NCBI GenBank assembly: GCA_946543095.1
Contig: CAMNLO010000028.1
Location: 1-10,730, forward strand
Direction of reading: 5' to 3'
Length of the DNA stretch: 10,730 bases
Source: an uncultured bacterium
GTDB lineage: Bacteria; Bacillota; Clostridia; Lachnospirales; Lachnospiraceae
Of this stretch, positions 6,791-10,730 are shown piece by piece; the stretch's first letter is position 1, and each line of letters opens with the position of its first letter. Both the position numbers and the translations under genes were made by a program. The notes below the pieces were generated by a model. That model did not search any database. It was not told the DNA's origin and saw only the letters and a program-made list of their open reading frames with translations.

Positions 6791-9714
6791 CAGCTCCTGG
6801 CCACCTCCAGGATTTCTTCTATCCGCCTCTCTCCGCTTTCCTGCTCCGTAAGGGAAAGGCAGATCCGTTCAAACATCCCGGCAAAGCGTTCCATGCTCTC
6901 CTTTCGGTAAAGCCCGGCGTCATAGAAAAACTCAACTCCGAATTGATCCTCCCCCTCAAACACCTCCATATCCAGGGTATCATCCACCGCTTCTCCCGGG
7001 ATTTCCGGAATCCGAGCATCCTGAAGCGATCCCTCCTCAGGTATTTCCAAAAGCTTTCCCTGAGGGATAAAGCAGACCTCTTTCACATCCTTTATGATTG
7101 CGTAGGATAGATCAGCATGGAGCATGGTCTCCCTTAACTGCGTACTGAATGCCGCTGACGCCTTCCCGATGGTGTCCTCTTTACGGAAGCGGAAAATTGC
7201 CGGATATTCTCTGTACAAAAGCCCCACCGAGCGCAGCGTACCGGAATCCTGCCGTCCCTGATAGACCCAGCTCAGCATCACATTTTCCGTGTCATTATAT
7301 GCGGCAATGGCCAGGGCAGCGGCCAGCATATAGAAGCCGGCAGAGGAAAGATGAAGTCTTTTGAAGGCTTCCTGCGCCATATTTTGTGAAAAGGAAAAAG
7401 ATAGTGTCAGCGTCCCTTTTTCCTCTTTCCTGACGGAAGAATCGGGGCGTGGAAAGGTATCGTATTTCTCTCCTCCCCTGCAGAGGTTATCATAATACTC
7501 CATGTCCTTTTTCCAGGCACTGGAACCGGGATACGCAAGCCTTCGCTTCAACAGTTCAAAAAACGGGTCCGGGATCAGGCTTTCCCCTTGCAGCAGGGAA
7601 AGAATATCTTCTGTGAGGACCCGCTGAGAAACCCCGTCGCAGACGATATGATGAATGTCCAGAAGAAGCGTAAGCCTTTCCGGGGTGCGAAACAGCCTTC
7701 TGTGGAAGAGGGGCGTGCCGTCAAAGGCAAAGGGGGCAGCGAAAAAGCGGTTTTGAACCTCCTCAAGCTCTTCTTCGGAAATTTCCTCCCGGGAAAGTGC
7801 CGTATTATTCTGAGGACAATACTGCTGTCCGAAGCCCTCCTGCGTTTTTCGGAGCACAAAAAGAAGGGAAGGATGCGCCGCAAAGGCATTAAGGACAGCC
7901 TGTTCCAGCTTCTTTTCCTCAATATCCGGCGAAAAGGAAAGGATAAGGGGGAGATGCCAGATTCTCTGTCCGGAGAGTCTGAGCTCCGTTTCCAGAAAAT
8001 ACTGCTGTTCCTCCGTCAGGGCATAGACTTTGTCCACATCCGGAGCTTCAGCATCCTTCCGCTCTGCTTCCTGGATGCCCCCCCCCTCAATCAGCGCCCT
8101 GCAGATATTTCGGATCGTGCGCTCTCTGTAAATGAGGGGAGCGGTGAGTCCTTTCTCTCCTGCCTGAGTAATTAGCTTAATCACCCCGATCGAGTCCCCG
8201 CCCAACAAAAAGAAATCGTCATCGATCCCGGGCTTTCCCGTTTCGATCCCTAAAATTCCTGCCATCAGCCCAAGCAGCTTTTCCTGTAATTCATTCTCCG
8301 CCGGAGCATAGGGGGCAAACAGCAGCTCATCGGAGGGCTCGGGCAGGGTCTGCTTATCCACCTTTCCATTTGCATTTAACGGGATCTTCTCAAGGGAAAC
8401 ATAGCAGGAGGGAATCATATAGGGAGGCAACAGAGTGTTCAGCTTCTTAGCCATTTCAGCTGCATTAAGCGTCTGTCCGGTGGTGTGATAGCCGCAAAGA
8501 TATCTGCTTCCGTTCCTCTCCCATACCTTTACGGCGGCGAAATCCGCGTGCAGCACCTTTTTCAGGGCAGCCTCCGCCTCGGCGGGCTCGATGCGGTTCC
8601 CATTGATCTTCACCATATCGTCCGCCCTGCCAAGGATCGTATAATTGCCATTCTCATCGACGCTTGCGTAGTCTCCTGTCTGGAAATAGGGCTCTCCATC
8701 GATCATGATGATCCCCGATTTTTCCTCATCATGGAGATAACCCCTGAAATATGGTGTGCGGATGCAGAGCATGCCTTCCCGGGGATCCTCCTCCCCGTTT
8801 TCATTCAACAGCACTGCCCTTGAATCCTGATCGGCAGTGCCGATAGGGGTGATGGGCCAGGCCTTGTCGATGGTAAAGGCAAAGGGCACATAAGCCACCT
8901 CTGTGGGCCCATAGACATTCATTACAGTAAACCGGGGGATAAAAAGCTCCGATACCACCTCCCCGGAAACATGGAGCACCTCCAGCTCAAGTCCTCCCGC
9001 ATTTTCCAGGGCCTTTACCAGAGTGGGCAGAATGCAGGCGGCAGTCACCTTCTGCTCCCTGAAATGTGTAAGAAGCCCCGCCGGGTCTCTGAGCAGGGGC
9101 AATGGAACGATATCCAGAACGCAGCCGGCCTGAAGAACGCCTATGGTCAGATAGATCCCGACCACATAGGTTTCCGGGATCACATTCGCGTACACAAAGG
9201 GAACCCACTCGGCGCTCACCCGATGCATGGAAGCCATGATCAGAGGGTACACCCCATACTCCTGCGCCACGCCCTTGGGCTTTCCCGTGCTGCCGGAGGT
9301 ATAGTAAAGAAATGCCAGGTCATGCGGATCAGGGTCAGCCCATTCCCCGACGGACAGCGGCTCTTCCTTTAAGGCTTCGGCAAGGTTTTCCTCGTTCATC
9401 TCCACCCTGGCGCCGCTGTCTTTTATGACATAGGCGATCCTTTCCGCTCCCATCAATGCTTCCGTTCCCACCCAAACGGCGCCCAGCTTCATCACGGCGA
9501 GGCGCACGGCAATGAATTCCACACCCCTGGGGACGCAGATCGCGACCACATCCTCCCTGCCGATGCCCTGCTTTTTAAGCCATGCGGCGATCCTTCCGGA
9601 CATTTCGTCAAGCTGAAGATAGCTGGTCAGACGTTTCCCGTTCTGATCCACCACCGCCGTCTGATCCGGCGCGGCTTTTACATGCGCTGAAAATCTTTCC
9701 AGAAAAGTAATCAT
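6790..9714 (-). CDS. Single-module nonribosomal peptide synthetase, A-T-C order
   Basis: This 974-residue cytoplasmic enzyme activates an acid as its adenylate, loads it on a carrier domain and condenses it. Adenylation domain 1-465: A3 TSGSTGKPKG (139-148), A5 NVYGPTE (266-272), A7 YFQTGD (343-348), A8 GRADDMVKINGNRIEP (362-377), catalytic Lys451 in NANGKVDK. Carrier domain: FFLLGGDS, phosphopantetheine on Ser508. Condensation domain about 564-974 with HHIVCDG (688-694) and a C5-like GRQDSGTLRSVGLLYREYP. There is no thioesterase or reductase domain. The A4 region reads ETYVVGIYLT (181-190); aligned with FDASVWEMF of GrsA, the amino-group-binding Asp235 is Val184, so the substrate may not be a normal alpha-amino acid. 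A run of nine G lies in the T-C linker (8078-8086). I chose the ATG at 9714 because family homology starts there; its AGGAGG lies 15 bases away, which is long. An upstream ATG at 9774 would add 20 residues unlike the family. Confidence 0.93.
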   Translation of the reverse strand: MITFLERFSAHVKAAPDQTAVVDQNGKRLTSYLQLDEMSGRIAAWLKKQGIGREDVVAICVPRGVEFIAVRLAVMKLGAVWVGTEALMGAERIAYVIKDSGARVEMNEENLAEALKEEPLSVGEWADPDPHDLAFLYYTSGSTGKPKGVAQEYGVYPLIMASMHRVSAEWVPFVYANVIPETYVVGIYLTIGVLQAGCVLDIVPLPLLRDPAGLLTHFREQKVTAACILPTLVKALENAGGLELEVLHVSGEVVSELFIPRFTVMNVYGPTEVAYVPFAFTIDKAWPITPIGTADQDSRAVLLNENGEEDPREGMLCIRTPYFRGYLHDEEKSGIIMIDGEPYFQTGDYASVDENGNYTILGRADDMVKINGNRIEPAEAEAALKKVLHADFAAVKVWERNGSRYLCGYHTTGQTLNAAEMAKKLNTLLPPYMIPSCYVSLEKIPLNANGKVDKQTLPEPSDELLFAPYAPAENELQEKLLGLMAGILGIETGKPGIDDDFFLLGGDSIGVIKLITQAGEKGLTAPLIYRERTIRNICRALIEGGGIQEAERKDAEAPDVDKVYALTEEQQYFLETELRLSGQRIWHLPLILSFSPDIEEKKLEQAVLNAFAAHPSLLFVLRKTQEGFGQQYCPQNNTALSREEISEEELEEVQNRFFAAPFAFDGTPLFHRRLFRTPERLTLLLDIHHIVCDGVSQRVLTEDILSLLQGESLIPDPFFELLKRRLAYPGSSAWKKDMEYYDNLCRGGEKYDTFPRPDSSVRKEEKGTLTLSFSFSQNMAQEAFKRLHLSSAGFYMLAAALAIAAYNDTENVMLSWVYQGRQDSGTLRSVGLLYREYPAIFRFRKEDTIGKASAAFSTQLRETMLHADLSYAIIKDVKEVCFIPQGKLLEIPEEGSLQDARIPEIPGEAVDDTLDMEVFEGEDQFGVEFFYDAGLYRKESMERFAGMFERICLSLTEQESGERRIEEILEVARS
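8078..8086 (-). repeat. G9 homopolymer in the NRPS T-C linker
   Basis: On the coding strand nine consecutive G span codons 543-546 (Glu-Gly-Gly-Gly), exactly between the carrier and condensation domains. Gain or loss of one base would leave an adenylation-carrier protein without the condensation domain. The other two genes of the cluster also hold eight-base runs: G8 at 4949-4956 in the MATE gene and T8 at 5919-5926 in the DUF6056-like gene. Confidence 0.5.
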
Positions 9715-9729
9715 AGATTTGCTGTTCTT

Positions 9730-9735
9730 CCTCCT
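9730..9735 (-). promoter_or_regulatory. AGGAGG ribosome binding site of the NRPS gene, long spacing
   Basis: A perfect AGGAGG is found on the minus strand 15 bases before the ATG at 9714, against a usual 5-9. No in-frame ATG, GTG or TTG lies in between. The motif argues for translation starting at 9714 rather than at 9774, although the spacing is poor and may lower expression. Confidence 0.5.
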
Positions 9736-9812
9736 TCTTAGACAGGGCCAATTACAGCATAAAGCCCCCGGCATCCCCCAAAACGCCTGAAAGACTCAGC
9801 CTCAGCATTTGA

Positions 9813-9841
9813 TGGACACTCATCGCATTATACTTTATACT
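9813..9841 (+). promoter_or_regulatory. Sigma-A promoter of the flavoprotein gene
   Basis: TGGACA (9813-9818) and TATACT (9836-9841) are separated by 17 bases, each one base off consensus, placing the start of transcription near 9848. The ATG at 9874 is preceded by AAGGAG with about seven bases of spacing. The promoter overlaps the upstream region of the oppositely oriented NRPS gene. Confidence 0.65.
9827..9832 (-). promoter_or_regulatory. Probable -10 element for the NRPS operon
   Basis: On the minus strand a perfect TATAAT lies here, about 113 bases before the NRPS start codon. No good -35 hexamer is found at 16-18 bases (best TTCGTA, three of six), so the promoter is weak or needs an activator. 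It lies within the spacer of the plus-strand promoter, so the two divergent promoters would compete. Confidence 0.4.
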
Positions 9842-9873
9842 AACACGATATACGAAAAAGAAGGAGATATTCC

Positions 9874-10560
9874 ATGAAAATCCTTGTGATAAACGGCAGC
9901 CCTAAAGCCGAAGCCAGCGACACCATGCATGCTACACGGGCCTTTTTAGCGGGAATGAATGAGGCTGCTCCTCAGGAAACGGAGGTGATCCACCTCATCG
10001 ATCAGCGTATCGGCTTCTGCAGAGGCTGCTTTTCCTGCTGGAAAAACGAAGGCAAATGTATTCAGAATGATGATATGCGCCTTATTCTGGAGAAAATACC
10101 GGACTTCGAGCTGCTTCTCTTCAGCTTCCCGCTGTTATGTCACGGGCGGCCGGCTCTCCTTCAGTTATTTTATGAACGCATGCTTCCCCTTTCCAGAGTG
10201 GAATCGGAGAAGTTTGGCGAGCAATATGATCATTTGGACAGGATGGATTTCACCCGCCTGCGATATCTGATGATCTGCGGCCTTGGCTTTCCGGTCATCA
10301 GCCATAATGCCGAACCGGCAATAGAACAGTTTAAGCTGGCCTTCCCCGAGGATCACACGATCCTCATGGTTCCGGAAAGTCCTTTGTTTCATTCCCCTGA
10401 GCTGGAAGCGGTGACCAGACCACGGCTGGAACTGATCAGACAGGCCGGAGCGCAATATGGCGCAACGGGAAGCATCGAGAGCACACTCACCGAGGCGATC
10501 TTATCCCCAATGATCCCGGAGGAAAAGTACATCTCCATGCTGCCGGAATTGATCGAATGA
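9874..10560 (+). CDS. NAD(P)H-dependent FMN reductase / iron-sulfur-flavoprotein-like protein
   Basis: This 228-residue cytoplasmic flavodoxin-fold protein starts with the FMN phosphate-binding pattern MKILVINGSPK (NGSPK at 7-11). A Cys cluster follows: Cys49, Cys52, Cys55 and Cys62 in FCRGCFSCWKNEGKC, then NDDM. The spacing C-x2-C-x2-C-x6-C matches the compact motif that holds a 4Fe-4S cluster in archaeal and clostridial iron-sulfur flavoproteins; many related reductases have a similar C-x-G-C-x-x-CW pattern without a proven cluster, so the cofactor is uncertain. The likely role is electron transfer from NAD(P)H or ferredoxin to a small acceptor. It is divergent from the NRPS cluster with 159 bases between start codons, has a good ribosome binding site and a clear promoter, and may be co-regulated with the cluster, but nothing shows that it acts on the NRPS product. 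Confidence 0.88.
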   Translation: MKILVINGSPKAEASDTMHATRAFLAGMNEAAPQETEVIHLIDQRIGFCRGCFSCWKNEGKCIQNDDMRLILEKIPDFELLLFSFPLLCHGRPALLQLFYERMLPLSRVESEKFGEQYDHLDRMDFTRLRYLMICGLGFPVISHNAEPAIEQFKLAFPEDHTILMVPESPLFHSPELEAVTRPRLELIRQAGAQYGATGSIESTLTEAILSPMIPEEKYISMLPELIE

Positions 10561-10699
10561 TCCTCCCTGCTTGAAAATATTTCCATTTATTCCGGTTCTA
10601 TTGCATTAAACCCATTCAGGTTTATATGTTGTCTATAATCCGCTGTTTATCTGTCCCTTCCGCAGCATTTCTTATATTTTATAGTAAGCGAACAAAGCA

Positions 10700-10730
10700 A
10701 TTGCGGTTTGAGCTTGCTCAAACCCGCAAT
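10700..10730. terminator. Strong hairpin at window end, possible terminator
   Basis: ATTGCGGTTTGAGC (10700-10713) pairs with GCTCAAACCCGCAAT (10716-10730) over 14 base pairs with one bulged C and a very short loop. The window stops at the end of the stem, so a plus-strand T-tract cannot be seen; on the minus strand the stem is followed by TGCTTTGTTCG, only a weak T-tract. It could end transcription of the flavoprotein gene, which stops 140 bases earlier, or of a minus-strand neighbour, or be an interspersed palindrome. The stretch 10561-10699 shows no gene. Confidence 0.45.

Noticed and set aside
7588..8175. Plus-strand ORF of 195 codons opposite the NRPS condensation domain
   Set aside because: The minus strand carries HHIVCDG and other condensation motifs; the plus reading is basic and featureless.
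9715..9774. Upstream start giving the NRPS 20 extra residues
   Set aside because: The extra residues (MPGALCCNWPCLRRRKNSKS) are unlike the start of adenylation domains, and the AGGAGG lies inside this stretch, pointing to a start at 9714.

Overview
The window looks like the chromosome of an anaerobic gut Firmicute, most likely a Lachnospiraceae-type clostridium. This is inferred from the gene families and their arrangement: a stand-alone heavy-metal-associated (HMA) protein next to a Zn/Cd P-type ATPase, a MATE transporter fused to a histidine-kinase-type ATPase domain, a DUF6056-like membrane protein, and Cys-rich NAD(P)H:FMN reductases. AGGAGG-type ribosome binding sites agree with this. 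No rRNA, tRNA, CRISPR array or insertion sequence is visible.

Layout, right to left because almost everything is on the minus strand. (a) 9714-3522 is a tight three-gene cluster: a 974-residue nonribosomal peptide synthetase (NRPS) with the order adenylation-carrier-condensation (A-T-C), a 514-residue polytopic membrane protein resembling DUF6056, and a MATE-family exporter with a C-terminal GHKL/anti-sigma-like domain. Each junction overlaps (TGATG at 6788-6792, ATGA at 5246-5249), so the three are almost certainly co-transcribed and translationally coupled. The adenylation domain appears to lack the Asp that binds the alpha-amino group of ordinary amino-acid substrates, there is no thioesterase or reductase domain, and the condensation domain is terminal. 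The likely reading is an enzyme that activates an unusual acid, joins it to an acceptor and works with a membrane enzyme and an exporter. This is the best candidate for an undescribed system here. (b) 3480-2231 is a lower-GC stretch holding a fragment that resembles the HipA N-terminal domain and a bile acid:Na+ symporter (BASS) family transporter. (c) 2234-1 is a metal-efflux operon. A consensus sigma-A promoter, whose -35 overlaps the stop codon of the BASS gene, is followed by an ArsR/SmtB-like operator, a 72-residue HMA protein, and a P1B-type Zn/Cd/Pb ATPase that lacks its own N-terminal metal-binding domain and runs off the left edge.

Divergent from the NRPS cluster, a plus-strand gene (9874-10560) encodes a flavodoxin-fold NAD(P)H:FMN reductase with an iron-sulfur-flavoprotein-like Cys motif. 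It shares a 99-base intergenic promoter region with the NRPS gene. The last 170 bases carry no recognisable gene and end in a strong hairpin at the window edge. No gene-free stretch exceeds 300 bases.

Base composition shifts sharply: 121-180 (ATPase gene) has 39 G/C of 60, while 3241-3300 has 17 of 60. This supports a patchwork origin for the middle of the window.
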